NCBI GenBank assembly: GCA_031213475.1 | Contig: JARUPZ010000013.1 | Coordinates: 10,456,794-10,520,793, forward strand | Reading direction: 5' to 3' | DNA length: 64,000 nucleotides | DNA from: Nereocystis luetkeana | Taxonomy: Eukaryota > Sar > Phaeophyceae > Laminariales > Laminariaceae | In this document: positions 1-11,536 of the stretch, piece after piece | Position numbering within the stretch: position 1 is the stretch's first letter | Layout: every line of letters begins with the position of its first letter | The notes under the pieces: model-generated | The model's input: only the letters and a program-made list of their open reading frames with translations | Told to the model about the DNA's origin: nothing | The model's database searches: none | Made by a program: the position numbers and the translations under genes

Positions 1-182
1 TATCCGCTACCCGGTACGTGGTGAGTCGGACAAAGTTTGCAGCGGTCTTCCGAGCGGGAGACCGTCTCACGTCAATGACAGCATAACGACAACGCAACGC
101 CTACGACAAGGGTTTCTTGTCATCAACGACTCTTTTTCGCTGCTCTTTTTTTTTGTGAACGGTAATTGCCTTGGCGTTCCAG

Positions 183-2475
183 GGACAGCTTTTCATGGGT
201 GGGATGGACGAGAAGCTTCCGGTGTCGGACGGCCTAGTGATGGCGCTGGGGAAGGCCAACACCCTTAGGGGGAGGGGACGTGGCTCAGGAGGCCCGGTAA
301 GATATATACCGGGTATTGGGAACTCTAAAACCCTGTGCTCTAAGCCCTGTGCGTGATAGCAGTGCCGGCATGTAGCGGGGGGGGGGGTAAAAGGGAAGAC
401 ACGTGTGAGCAACCGGCTTGTTCAAAAGGCGTGTGTGTGTTCTTCACATTAAACCGTCCTTTTTACCCGTCGACATCCAGCACACCCAGTGTCCGTGCTG
501 ATTATTCATCCCATTCATAGAGAGGCGCAAACGCGCTGTCGTCACAAAATTAGGTCGTTGAGTGTAGAAGTTCCTGCCAATGGAGCTGGAAAGCAAGAGT
601 GGCGATGAAAAAACTAAAATGTAAAAACCCCAACATCGTGCCCTCGCTATCGACGGCGCGGGTGGTGGTGCCGATTGGCCACGGGGTTCCCCGCGTGTCT
701 GTTCGTATTGTAGGGGACGAATGACGGTCATTTTTTATAAATAGGCTATTGAGCCACCCCAGCTCGCAGTCGGTCAAGAAGAACCCCGAATGGACGAGTC
801 GTAAGTTGCCTATGTTGGTGAAACGAGGATCAGTGTATCTCACGACTGCCCTTGGAGCCCTTTGGAGGCACCTTACCCGAGTGTTTAGGTTTCCGTCCCC
901 CCAATCGAGCATTGCACGTCTCTCAGTTATCTCGCTGCCGAGGCAGTTTTTCTTCACATGGTGCCGTTTCTTCTGCCGGCTATGCTCTGCGTTCTGAGCC
1001 CGAGCGCAGCCCTGCAGGGAAAAGCCCCGAAAATCCGCCTCGCCTCCGAAAATCACCCGAACTCCCAATGTTGGAGATACCACGGGCAGCGTGACACACT
1101 TTTTGGTCCGGGCTGTGTGGTACCATGTAAGACCGGGATAAAGCACTGACGACGCCTGATGACGGCACTTTACGCAATCGATCGGTAGGCTGGGCGCTCG
1201 CCCTCCAAGAGGCTGGACAGCGCGAGAGAGGGCAGCCCCAAGGAGCCACACCGAGGTACTGGAGGCGTTGCGGCGGGGATGAGGGGGGGCACGTCCCCTG
1301 GTCCCCGTTCTCACTTCGCGTTTCAAGCAAGCACTTTCCTGACCGGTGAGGAGACTTTATGGCGTCTGGGGATACGCTGGGACATTCTTCAGGCTTTACT
1401 ATTCATGTGTAGGCATGCATGCTGATACTTTTTTATTATTATTTTTATCCTCCGGCGCACTGGTAAAACTAAAGCTTAAGCTCTTTCTTATACGTGCGTT
1501 GCGGCCACGCGGAGCGGGCGGTCACGGCGTTGCGTATATCCGTGTTCCGGTGCTCGTATAGCAAATATAAAGGGAGACCATGCTTCCTCGTATACCCAAA
1601 AGGTTGCCCACATCGAACATATTACTATTGAGGTCATCACATAGATAACCGCCCTTATGATATTGTTGTGTGGGATGAGTACAGATCCAACCCAGTAAAC
1701 CTGTGCTAGATAATGCACACTATACCCTCTCACCCGGAAACGTGAGCCAGATCATGGAGATCAGGGATATAGATGCAAGCGGTTGATTATCTATGTAATG
1801 GAGTGGGAATGATCTGTAGATGATCTGTAGATGATCTGTGCAATCACGCTCAATCACGCAGTTTGGCCTTTGTTGTGATCGTCGCTTTGGTATCGTCAAA
1901 CTTTCCCCTCCGAGGCCCCCAAGAGGGGTACTGCTGACAAACCCTACGCTCACCCGCTCGGTCAGCCACAGGCAGCAGGAACATCCTAAACACCAACCAA
2001 CCACGTCTTTTCGGGCGTACGTGTCATACCATGGATGTTTTCCTAGTGTTTTTTAGTTCGCAAGTGATTCGGGATGATGCGCTACGGCCCATAGTTGCCG
2101 TTCGTTTGCGTACTGGTACTGCAGTGCACGTATTATTTAGTACTTTTGTTTTCTTCCGTAGGGACGCTTTCGAGCCTGTGTTATGACTACGGGCCAGATT
2201 TCAGGGAAATCGACTAATGTGATAGCATCATCATCGTCGTGATCCGACTCCATGGAAAGCCAACCGATCACTGCCAACCGTAACTGATCTGTGCACGGTG
2301 ATTTCGCTCGGTAGGCCTTACCTTAGAGGAGAAGACCACCGTTCTACGGCTGCGGTCCCTTGTGAGGGATCACGTGTCTCGACTGTGCGGTGACCTGGGA
2401 ACGAGCGACATGTGGCGGAAATACGGGGCGTTTAACTCGGCCAACAACACTTTCGACTTCCACCCGGACTGGTGA
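183..2475 (+). CDS. Hypothetical protein, 3' part of a multi-exon gene
   Basis: Three exons join in phase. Exon 183-296 follows a pyrimidine-rich acceptor ending TTCCAG and stops at a GTAAGA donor (phase 0). A 31-nt microexon at 770-800 follows CTCGCAG and ends at a GTAAGT donor (phase 1). The terminal exon 2327-2475 follows CCTTAG and ends in TGA. The joined product is 97 residues and includes LFMGGMDEKLPVSDG in exon 1, SVKKNPEWTS in the microexon, and a basic/hydrophobic stretch ending in a Phe/Asn/Trp-rich tail (NTFDFHPDW). I do not recognise a family. The first visible exon begins at an acceptor, so earlier exons probably lie left of the window. The phase match across both introns and the coding-like composition are the support. 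The exact 5' end and function are unknown. Confidence 0.5.
440..550. repeat. Dispersed repeat, copy 1 (partner at 58.2 kb)
   Basis: The stretch around CATCCAGCACACCCAGTGTC, with its flanks (GTGTGTGT ahead of it, a Ser-rich CATTC/GAGAG tract and GTCACAAA after it), recurs in the same order at 58200-58325 with small changes. It lies in the intron between the first two exons of the gene at the left edge. No terminal repeats or coding content were seen. Confidence 0.5.
1625..1845. repeat. GATC-rich dispersed element, copy 1
   Basis: This copy carries the family's hallmarks: CAGATCCAACCCAG, then GTGCTAGAT, then CACCCGGAAACGTGAGC, followed by overlapping GATCTGTAGAT words. Further copies lie near 24.1, 25.4, 26.1, 27.8, 28.1, 34.0 and 40.7 kb. 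It lies in the last intron of the gene at the left edge. Confidence 0.55.
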
Positions 2476-3185
2476 GGCTGCCAGATACGAGACCGAAAAG
2501 AGGGTGAAATTAATTACGGCAAGAAATAATTAGCTTTCCCCCGCCAGGACGATTGTCGTTCACTTTTTTTTCACCTCGGAAATACGCCTGTCCTGTGGAA
2601 AACCTTTTCTGTTCTTGTCGCTGCTCCCCTTTCAGTAGGGTTTTGTACTCGATACGCTGGCATAGCGTTCAGTAGAATTGCTGGGTTTTTTTACAACATG
2701 CAGCAGCGTTTTTTTTCGCTTAAAAGTAGCATAATTTGACTTTATTTCGAGTAGAATAGGCAAAACTGGGGGAACCGGAAGAAGACGTTAAACAAAAAAA
2801 AATAGTCTCTGCGAGTAGAGGTGGCTCGGATTGTTGCTCTTGTCGACCTGGGAGCCGTACATCGCCAGGCATAGACAGCCGTATACGTTGCTTGAGCAGG
2901 AGTTTCGTATGCAGAAACGCTAAGCGGAGCAAAATACAGAAAAACAAACGACTCTTCGAGCGGTCCCGCACCTCGTCTACTGCGTTTAATGTGAAGTGTA
3001 TGCGCGCTGATCGTTTGCATGTGCGGTGACCGTTTGTATGCACGCTGATCGTTTGGGTGCGTTCGGACAGGTTCACCGAGCCCCTCGAAACCCGTCTGAA
3101 ATTTCAAGTGGGTGTTGCAAGGACGCAGATGTTCGTCTCCTTCGTCGACCGCTGCAGGATCAGAGATTTACGGGTGCGATGCACG

Positions 3186-3970
3186 CAGAGAGCCCACTCC
3201 ATGTAGGGGTGGTGGTTTATTAGTTTATGAGGTCTTTTCTCACATGAGGAGGTTCAAATTCACCACCCGAAACATAACTTCGAATAAGTTTATTCGCGCA
3301 ACCCGACGGACATTAACTATGCGCTGACCCTAGAACAATATATGACGACGCGTGCTACCATAAAGCCACTTTTTGGCGTTTTTTTCCCTGAAATTACTTG
3401 TCTCCTTAACCGAAATTCGTCGGAATACTTCTGTTTTTTTCACTTCTGTTGGTCTTGTATACCTATCGATACTGGTGATAGGCCATGGGGCCGGTCATTC
3501 AGGTGTCACTTTCAAAATATTTTTAAAAAACTTGCTGATACGTAGTACTATTAACAATAGTGTAGAGATCCTCCTCACGTAAGGAAGCCCCCGCCGCCGC
3601 TGCTGCTGCCTTGTCCGTTCCTGTCTCTTATGTAGCACCGTCCTGTCTTGTGGTTTTGCCCGTGTACGCGTACTTGTGTAGAAGGGGTTTCGCAACGGGC
3701 TTGTCCCCTATCCGATAATACGCCGTACACTATTCATACAGGAATACGAGTGCTTCTTGCTTGTTGATATACCGGGAACCTCAGAAACAGATTGGTGCAC
3801 TTACCTTAGGTTGCGTCCTACTGCTGTGGTAAAAGTACGATGCTATTTAATAAACGGTTACTAATAGTTGTTATATGGAGCTCAAACGTGCAGAAAACTG
3901 TTGCCTCAGAAGGCAAAAAGTGCAACCCCTACCTTTGGATGAGTCGCCGTGTTTTTTGTTGCTACGATGT
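3186..3970. repeat. Dispersed repeat, copy 1 (partner at 33.4 kb)
   Basis: Several blocks in the same order match 33385-33700: a CATGAGGAGG block followed by a diverged CACCC.AAACAT block, a block ending in GACCCTAGAACA (partner GGTCCTAAAACA), and a block with TTGCCTCAGAAGGCAAAAAG followed by GTGCAACCCCTACCTTT (partner TTGCCCCAGGAGGCAAAAA, GTGCGACCCCTACC). The spacing is longer in this copy, so one of the two carries insertions or deletions. The nature of the element is unknown. Confidence 0.45.
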
Positions 3971-4104
3971 CGCGCTCCGGGACGAGACGGCGCCTCTGCT
4001 GCATGGACCGGGGTTGGTGTGGTCGCGCGGAAAAGAACACGCGTAGCTGATGGGTGCACGAGGAAGGCCCTCGGTTTTGTCGGCCGATTTCGAGTTCTTG
4101 GTAA

Positions 4105-4330
4105 CTCTCCCCCGCCCTCCCTTCAGCGACTCGCCGAACACCGCAGGGCGCTTCACGCTTGTTATGAGCAACATATGCCTGGTCGGTGAAAGCCCGACGT
4201 GCTCCATCTGGGCATTGTAGGGATGTGAGGGTCTATGGTCATATGACTGTGGCCATACACGACATGATACACCTCTCCCCCTACCCCCCCATCACCCCTC
4301 CCACGAATCCGTCAGTTGAACGGCGGGGGG
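4105..4330 (+). repeat. CGTGCTCC family element, copy 1
   Basis: The block GACGTGCTCC...GGGCATTGTAGG followed by a GGTCATATGACTGTGGCCAT palindrome-like segment recurs at 30560-30780 on the same strand, at 46300-46440 inverted, and partly at 44470-44560 inverted. Copies share the preceding CGCCGAACACC...GCGCTTC segment and end in C-rich runs. No coding frame is conserved. Confidence 0.5.
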
Positions 4331-4984
4331 GGAGCGGAGAACGAGGGCCTGTTGTCTCACTAAAATCGTGGAAAGAAAACTGGATGTATCGTCGTCTGGG
4401 GATGTAGTCCAAATTAACCGTCATCGTTGCAACATCTGTGTTGGGCGCTCACGTCATTGCTTGATCCGTTCCCGCCAGTTCTGCATCTATGTACCACTTG
4501 TTGGGGTGTTGGGGTAAAGGCCTGGGATGCGCGATCCGAGGTACGAGAGAGAGACGGCTTCACGGTTTCGTATGCAACGAGTTTCCAGAGATACATGTGG
4601 GCGTTTAAAATATAGGAGAGAAGAGACACGCCATTTATTTATAGACGAAGAAAACCTCGGTGTACGGTCGAGGTCCATACGCATAGCCATTTAGGTTCCT
4701 GTCGAAGTTTTTCTGCCACCCGTTGCCTGTAACCCGTACACATGCAAGGGTTTTCCAAGGAAAAATGTAGGGTTTTTTTTTTTAGATAAGGGGCACGGGG
4801 TCTATTTTGTAAACGACGAAAACAACCTTGATGTACGGTCCAGGCCCGCCCGCCTAGGCGTGTAAGCGCAGGCGCGTCCCCTAGCATAGTTCCCTGCCGC
4901 CTACCACCCGCTGTGGCTGCAAAACACTTGCTAACCATCCTGGCCCTTTCGCCGTTCTCTTTTCCTCGGTCCGTCGATGTTCAG

Positions 4985-5236
4985 CGAAAATCCACCGCGC
5001 GACGTATGCCGCCGAGGTCCGTACTGCCTGCTGCCGATGACGACGAGGGCAGCAAGAAGGGGACTTTGAGTTCTCCTCCCCCGCTACCTACCAGGCATGT
5101 TCAGCCGCCCCCTCTGGAGAGAGTGGTGTCATCTCCAGGGCCTAGAGCGAAGGGAGACCTTGGTGGGGAAGGGCGGCGGGCGGGAGCGTCCCTTTCTCCC
5201 CCCCCTCTTCCCCAGCGCCGCATTGCAGTATCATAG
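4985..5236 (+). CDS. Hypothetical Pro/Arg-rich terminal exon
   Basis: An open frame runs in phase 0 from a pyrimidine-rich acceptor (TTCTCTTTTCCTCGG upstream, ending TTCAG at 4984) to a TAG at 5236, giving 83 residues. The product is rich in Pro, Ser and Arg, with an acidic patch AADDDEGSKKG and repeated PPPL motifs, as expected of a disordered tail. I do not recognise it and could not place an upstream exon; the frame also reads open back to about 4913. It could be the last exon of a plus-strand gene or a chance frame in a GC-rich patch. Confidence 0.3.
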   Translation, partial: RKSTARRMPPRSVLPAADDDEGSKKGTLSSPPPLPTRHVQPPPLERVVSSPGPRAKGDLGGEGRRAGASLSPPPLPQRRIAVS

Positions 5237-6164
5237 CGGGAGAGTTTTACATGGATGTACACGGTATGCACAGGTGTAGTTTTTTCTCGCGGAGTACTGC
5301 GTATGATGACCGCCCTGTTTTGCCTCTTTCATGGCGTTTCTTTGCAGCATTGCGAGAGAGTTTTTTACAGAAGTATATATGCGGGTGTAAGCGCATAACT
5401 GGTCTCATGCTTTGTTTATGTTTTTTTTTTTTTAACGAGTTTTAGTGGGTCGTATTCTCATAGGGTGCCTCGTGTGACGGCCGGTCACCCGAGCATCGAT
5501 CACTGATGGACACGGGAGAGAGTAGAAGGTTTGTCCGGGTCTTGGAGGATTTTTGGAGATAGGCGATGATGAGGTTTGTTCGCCGATTATCACACCGTGA
5601 TCGCGAGAGCTCCATTCGGAAGGGCTGTGCCTGGAAGGGCCTTTGAAAGCTGCTGGCGGCAGCTGCAGCGGCCCGTGAACTGGGTGAACAGCGCGTGAAG
5701 GCCCACCTAGACTGGTGTTGTCTTGACTGCTTTCTTGCTGTCTTTGTCGTACGTACGCGTAGTCAGCATCGTCTTGTACTCGAATGGATTCTAGCGGGGT
5801 TGTGGGGCTTGCGGTATATTTCGACTCTATGTTTCGTCCACATTACCTGGGCAGTGTTCTGCCCGCGATTATGTCTGTCACTATGATACCAGGTATGTAG
5901 GAATCGGCGGCGTTTGCCACGGAGTATCTGTAGTGAATCTCGTGTTTTCCCCATACGCGTCACGAGGCGCAACGTATGTCCTTGCTGAACATATTGGGAA
6001 TATATTATTCGTACATAATACTATTACGTGGTGAATCTCGTTATGATGAGTTACATGGGTTTATATACGTATAACGAGGCGGTGTATTATCCCAGGTACG
6101 CCATTTTTTCGTAGGGAGGATTGCGGAGCCGAACAAGCGCGCGATTTTTCTTTTTCAGGATTTG

Positions 6165-6435
6165 TGTTTATCGGTGGGGTATTCGGGGGTGCAACAGAGT
6201 GGTTTTGCTTCGTTTTTTCGCTCGCTTCCTTTTGATTGTTTGTGTGCTCTAAAGAAGTGTGGCATAACAAGCGCGTGCTTGTTCGCTTACGAGGTTTTTC
6301 TTTATCGATGGGGCATGAGGGGTGCAACAAGGTGGTTTCGCTTCGTGTTGTTTTGCTTGCTTCCATTCGATTGTTTTTTGTGTGCTATACGGACGTGTTG
6401 CTGTTTGGCCGCACAACAAGGCGGCTTCGTTTGGT
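6165..6435 (+). repeat. Two-unit direct repeat of about 140 bp
   Basis: The order GGGGTGCAACAGAGTGGTTT, CTTCGTTTTTTCGCT, GCTTCC..TTTGATTGTTT, TGTGTGCT recurs about 130-140 bp later as GGGGTGCAACAAGGTGGTTT, CTTCGTGTTGTTTTGCT, GCTTCCATTCGATTGTTT, TGTGTGCT, with a further partial echo (ACAACAAGGCGGCTTCGTTT) near 6412. Open frames run through it, but the T-rich, Phe/Cys-rich translation looks like low-complexity sequence rather than a gene. Confidence 0.5.
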
Positions 6436-7458
6436 TGTTTTCAGTGTTGGCGTTTGATGTTGTTCCCGTTTGTGTTGCCCTGCATGGCGCCCTTTCGGCT
6501 CTTCTTCCTCTGCTCTTCCCGTATTTATGTGCTCGTTGGGTCCGCGTTCGACAGTTTTCCAGGCGTTTTTGTATCGTTTTGTGTTGTTCTCGTGACCGCG
6601 ACGTGTTTGTATTATTTGTGTGATTTATGTCACGGCGGCAGCAGGGGTTGGCGGTTTGCGCACAATCAAAACCGTAGCTTTCCTGCTGTTTGAGTAGTAG
6701 GTCTCTGTTCTCAAAGGCTCTGAACGTTCGCCGGGGTGTGGCATACGGATCGTTATCGCTGCCCCGAGTTGTTGCCAGCATGTTGGATGCGAGAGCGATA
6801 CGCATGCTGTTTAGTCCGTTCTCGTTGTGCCGAAGAGGTGCTCAACTATGTTCAGCGCCCGCTGTGCTAAAGCGCCCCCATCGTGTCTTCTCGCACGAGC
6901 GTGTTTGTGCACGTATGATATGTACGTACGACGCCCGCTATTCTGCAGCTCGGGGATGGACGGTCGCATTGGTGTGGTGCTTCTCAGGGCCGTTATTATC
7001 GAAGAACGCTTGGTCCTAATTTCCTATTTTTTTTCACGTGTTTCCCAAACGAGGAGGGCGTTCCTGTTTTTCTCCCTCCTCTGCCTAATTTCCTGATTCA
7101 GGCAAATGTTTCTGTTTTTCCTGTTTTTTCTGTGTGTTTTTTCAAGGAAAGAGGGAAATCAGGATAACACGTTATTCGGTAGTAATGGCCTTTACAGTAG
7201 TAGCCGATGGCGGGGCATCCACATCGACTACGCCGGAGGTCCCCGTCTGTTCGCTACTTGTTGTACAATTATGGTTCCTCCCTGCAGCATTGAAGCTTAC
7301 CACTTAGTAGGCGCCATGGTTGACGCACACTGTGTAGGAGACGACGAGATACACGTATCCCTATCCATTGTCGACGGGGTTAGGCTTCGGCTCTACTGTA
7401 GTTACATCCGTCTCGTACACTGTAGTCCTCAATCATGGTGCCGAATAGTCGGTAGTCA

Positions 7459-7481
7459 CCCCCCCCCCCCCCCCCCCCCCC
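7459..7481 (+). repeat. Poly-C homopolymer run
   Basis: An uninterrupted run of 23 C residues. Similar C or G runs occur near 31.2, 46.3, 47.2 and 59.9 kb. Confidence 0.9.
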
Positions 7482-10400
7482 TCCCTGCCGTCTCTTTGAG
7501 AAAAGCGATTATTGGTTGTTGGTTCCCATCCATAGATATTCACGTAGAAGGTCGGCAGTTCAACGCGGGCTAGGCCGTGAGGAGGTGTGAGATATGGCGT
7601 ATGGCGCGAGTTGCTGCTGTAGGAGGCATTTCATTTTACTGCGGTTACCGACTGAATGAATGGCGGATGATTCTGGTGGACGAAATGCTTAACATCGAGA
7701 GACATTCGACCTCATGCCGGCGTCCTCGTGATTGTATGATTGTTCAAGCAAGGGCAAAATACTATAAGACGGTTGTTGGTGTCTTCACACTGACGAAAAT
7801 CGTTGAAGACCCTCACGTACCTTGAACTGAGGTGAGAAGTACGAGTACATTGTATGAGTGTCAGTAATATTGTGTTTGATACCCAACAACTACAGCATGC
7901 GAACTCCGAGGCTCATAACCTTTCGGTAGAAGCTGGACCAATTCGTACGCAGCCCTCGATGTATCCTTTGACAAAACACGCGTGGTGAATTGCATGTAGT
8001 CATAGGCCTAGATGGAGAGGTCTAGCATTTCTGCCCCGAGTTGTTGCCAGCGTGGGTCTGCAGGAGACTCGGGGGGAGAAGCGGAGGCCGCTGGCAGAGT
8101 AGCCGCTAGCATGGCATCATACGTTCTACTCGTTCATGCACGGTGTTACAAGCTATACACCGTGTAATTCACACCGCGAAAAAAAACAGGTTTGTTTTCA
8201 TCCAGAATGGTTCTCGGCCGATATGGGCTACGAAATTATTCTCGGCGCATGCTAAGGTAGAAATGCGCCTGCAACTTTTCCGAGTCTCCTCTCTTGAGGA
8301 ACTCTGTATGTCACCCATCAAACGCTGTCTCTCAAAACAAGTGCACACTCATCCCGGGGAGCAATCCCATCATGCCCCCCCCAGATCTGTGCCAAACACG
8401 ATTGACAAAATCGACTGGTAATGCATGCCTTATTGGGTGGTTCCTCGGCTGACAACCCCCCAGTCGGAAAGGTTGCCCTATAAGGTAAACAGAAATGTGT
8501 TGCAGATACGTAGCTCTATCGTACCACACGCGTCTAAGAGTCTAAGTTTTTTTTATGCGATGGGTTCGGGGGAGGAATACTCCAGTATACCAGGTATAAG
8601 AGTGCGTGTACAGTGTACAGTGCGAGAGATACCACAGGTCGGTGGCATACCGTGAAATGCCATGGTATACGGTGGGAAGTCGACGGGATGCCGTGGGGAA
8701 ATTATCTGGTGCCCACGGTGTTCCCTAATGCTCACATGCGTGCGTAGGAAGCAGCTACCTGGGGCCCGATATTGTGGTAAGTTACTCGTCAGACCCTTCA
8801 ACCTAATAGCAAAGGTTACGCTACTGTAGTCGACAGCATGGCAATGTCGTTGATTGACGCTGCATTACACTACATATACATGCGGTACCACAGCAATACA
8901 GGTGGCCGGGACGCCCCCCTTGCACAACATGGGCGCGGAGAACAATCCTTTGGTGGAGGCATTGAACAATGTAGCACACCTTTATGTAGGCCTTCCGAAC
9001 TGGGAAGTTGTCGACCTTGTGGAGTTTGTTACATTGACCTGGATGTTTTTTGCGCTCACGTAGGGCGGGGGGGGCGGCCACCTGTGCAGCGGTAGTAAGC
9101 TGAGCATCGATTGGGAGGTGAAAGGGAGTGCGGGAAGTAAAGTCCCCTGAAAAAGTAGACGTGAGATAAATGTCAAGTTAACGTACCTGATGAAAAATGT
9201 GTACCAAGGCCTCCCACCATGCTACCTGGTGCATTTGAGGGCAAACGAGCAGCCAACGCTATGCGTAGTCCTGCCTGTAGGCCAAGGACTAGAAGAGTGG
9301 ATGTGGCGACGAGTCCATGTGGAAACAAGAACACCGAAACAATAAATCCATAAATCGATCGGAAGACAACATGATGAAATGATGCACCGTACATGGATCA
9401 GGAACGTGGTGTAATTGATCAGGGTCCCGGCCAAAAAAGCACCTATACATCTGGTACGTACCGTGATTAAGCTGGATATTGTTCAAGACTTTTAGGTTGG
9501 TCCCAGTGAATGTGGTCCCGGCGAAAATATCGTACGTACCAGTATTCCCTATAAATACCAGGGTTGTTCAAGACTTTTAGAGCGTTGAATTCGCTCCTCT
9601 CAAACAGTACCAGGCGGGCCCGCAACAAGACCAGAACAAGCGCCACGACTGTCTATTATGCCTCCATGGGTATATTATACACGAATACTGGTGCCATCCT
9701 GTTTCTCGAGGTGAAGCGTTCCGTGCTATCCTATGGTCCGAGATCTCCCTCTGAACTGTCAGACCTATGCCAATGGGACAGCGAAGTTCCAAAAAAAAGT
9801 TTGAATTTCAAAGATACCTGCCAAACATTTCAGAATATGCTTCCTATGGACCACGTAAAAAAAAAAAAGTTCCTAACTTTTGGAAAAGCCCGGAAAAAAC
9901 AAATCTGGGGTCGATGTTGGGCCAACATCGGCTTGAGAAAACTCAGGCCGATCTTTGGTTCGAAGCGGCGAGATTCTGAGTCCTCGACAGACATCGATCA
10001 ACAAAACCAACGATTGCGTCATTAATTCTAAACAGAGTGCGCTCGTTAGGGGCTCCGACCCACCCTAGGGTCACCGTCTTCACACCATGGCCGGTGTCAT
10101 GTGGCGGGAGCTGACCAGGCGTACGATAAAAAAGCATTTGGCCGCTGGTTTGCACAAAACAGAAGACAAAACTTCTCCATCCGTCTTGAATGGCAAAAAA
10201 TAGACTTTTTTCAGGTTTAGGAGGATACCCCAGAACGCCGCCGGCAAGCTCTCGCCCCCTAGACCATGGGTCCACCTGATATCTTCGAGGCCGTCATCTA
10301 TATTCGTTGGCCTTGCCAGCTGCTGAGCGGGTTGGCCGTGGGCTGAGTCTATGTCGAGATCGAGCGTCGATCGTCGCACGAGCTGGTTTCTATCACCGTG

Positions 10401-11536
10401 TTGACAATTTGCAACCAGAAAAAAACAATTGCGCCACCTGCAGCCGTTGGGGGCGAAAAAATAAAAAATAAAACATTTTTTCCTTTTTTTTTCCACAGCG
10501 GCGGTACGAGAAATTTTTCGGCTGTTTTTTTTTGAAGCAAATATAGTTGAAAAAAACTTTTGAACTTCGCGTTTCCATTGGCATAGGTCTCAGATCGAAA
10601 AATATCAATTAAAAAAAGCTATTCATATATCCACAGCATACACCTAAGATAAGTGCCAAAAATGCGTACCTGACACGCCAACCTCGCAGCCACAGGTTGT
10701 ACAAGCTATCGGTAGCTAATGAAATCTACACGAGGCGGAAAGAAAGCGGAGGGTAGTACAACAACACTAATTCCAGCGACGGTCCGCGCGCCGCGACTAC
10801 GAACTAGCCTAAGCAACCAACACTCAAGGTGGCGCGTCACGGACCGCACAACGCAAACATTAAAACACCCACTACTCGAACGACGAGAAACCGGGAACCC
10901 ATACAAAGCATTAGATTGACAGGAAAAAAAAAAGACGCGCCCGCCCCGATCGGCTAACGCGCATCCTTTCATACCGTGCGCCCTTGCCAACCAACAGCAC
11001 ACCCAGCCCAAGCCCGTCGACACGAGGACACACGCTGATTCGCATTCTCCACAACTAAAGCGCCAACACCTCCTCACATGGCGAAGGAGGCGCAAAAAAA
11101 GTCAACAAAGGGCTCAACATCGTATCCCAGCATTTGACCGCTGCAAACAGATTTCTGCGGCGCTCTGGACGACCCCTGCGACGTCGAAACGCCGAGTGGA
11201 AACCCGTCGCCTGCAACAAAAAACGAACACCATACATCGCCCCCCCGCTTCGTCGACGAATCGACCCCAGCACACAACGGAAAACAGCACTAGGTGAGAG
11301 CTCGCAGGACGTGCCCGCCCACCCCCCGACAAAAACACAATTTTGTTGGCTACATACATTACGTCCCAGACCCCTAGCGTGCACCACCTTCACTCAGCCC
11401 CCAACAACACCAGACTAGAGCTTGCAGACCTTCCCGCCCCCGCCGGCCAGCCCTCGACAAGAAGACACGAAAAAAAGGTTACAGAACGCCCCCGACCCAA
11501 TACATAGCGCGCCGCAACCGCCCTCTACCCCCATCC

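Larger units (their letters stand above)
2476..4984. other. Intergenic stretch with dispersed repeats
   Basis: After the stop codon at 2475 I find no exon I can defend. The stretch holds T and A homopolymer runs and two dispersed repeats described separately (3186-3970 and 4105-4330). Short open frames here change frame within repeat sequence and look fortuitous. Confidence 0.4.
5237..11536. other. Gene-poor stretch
   Basis: No exon is supported here. The stretch contains the 6.2-6.4 kb direct repeat, a 23-base C run at 7459-7481, an inverted similarity between about 9765-9800 and 10565-10605 (both arms contain GACCTATGCCAATG and GCGAAGTTC), and A/T-rich low-complexity DNA at 10.4-10.7 kb. 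DNA from about 10.9 to 11.5 kb may be the 3' untranslated or downstream region of the EsV-1-7 gene. Confidence 0.4.

Noticed and set aside
6162-6623. 153-codon Phe/Cys/Leu-rich frame.
   Set aside because: It runs through a two-unit direct repeat of T-rich DNA; it has hydrophobic composition by base bias only and no start context or neighbours.
9564-10496. Frames on both strands (for example KKKKFLTFGKARKKQ plus, and THGLGGESLPAAFWG minus) considered as a transposon gene.
   Set aside because: No catalytic motif of any transposase or polymerase could be seen. The inverted similarity at 9.77/10.6 kb is noted, but the ends are not clear enough to call an element.
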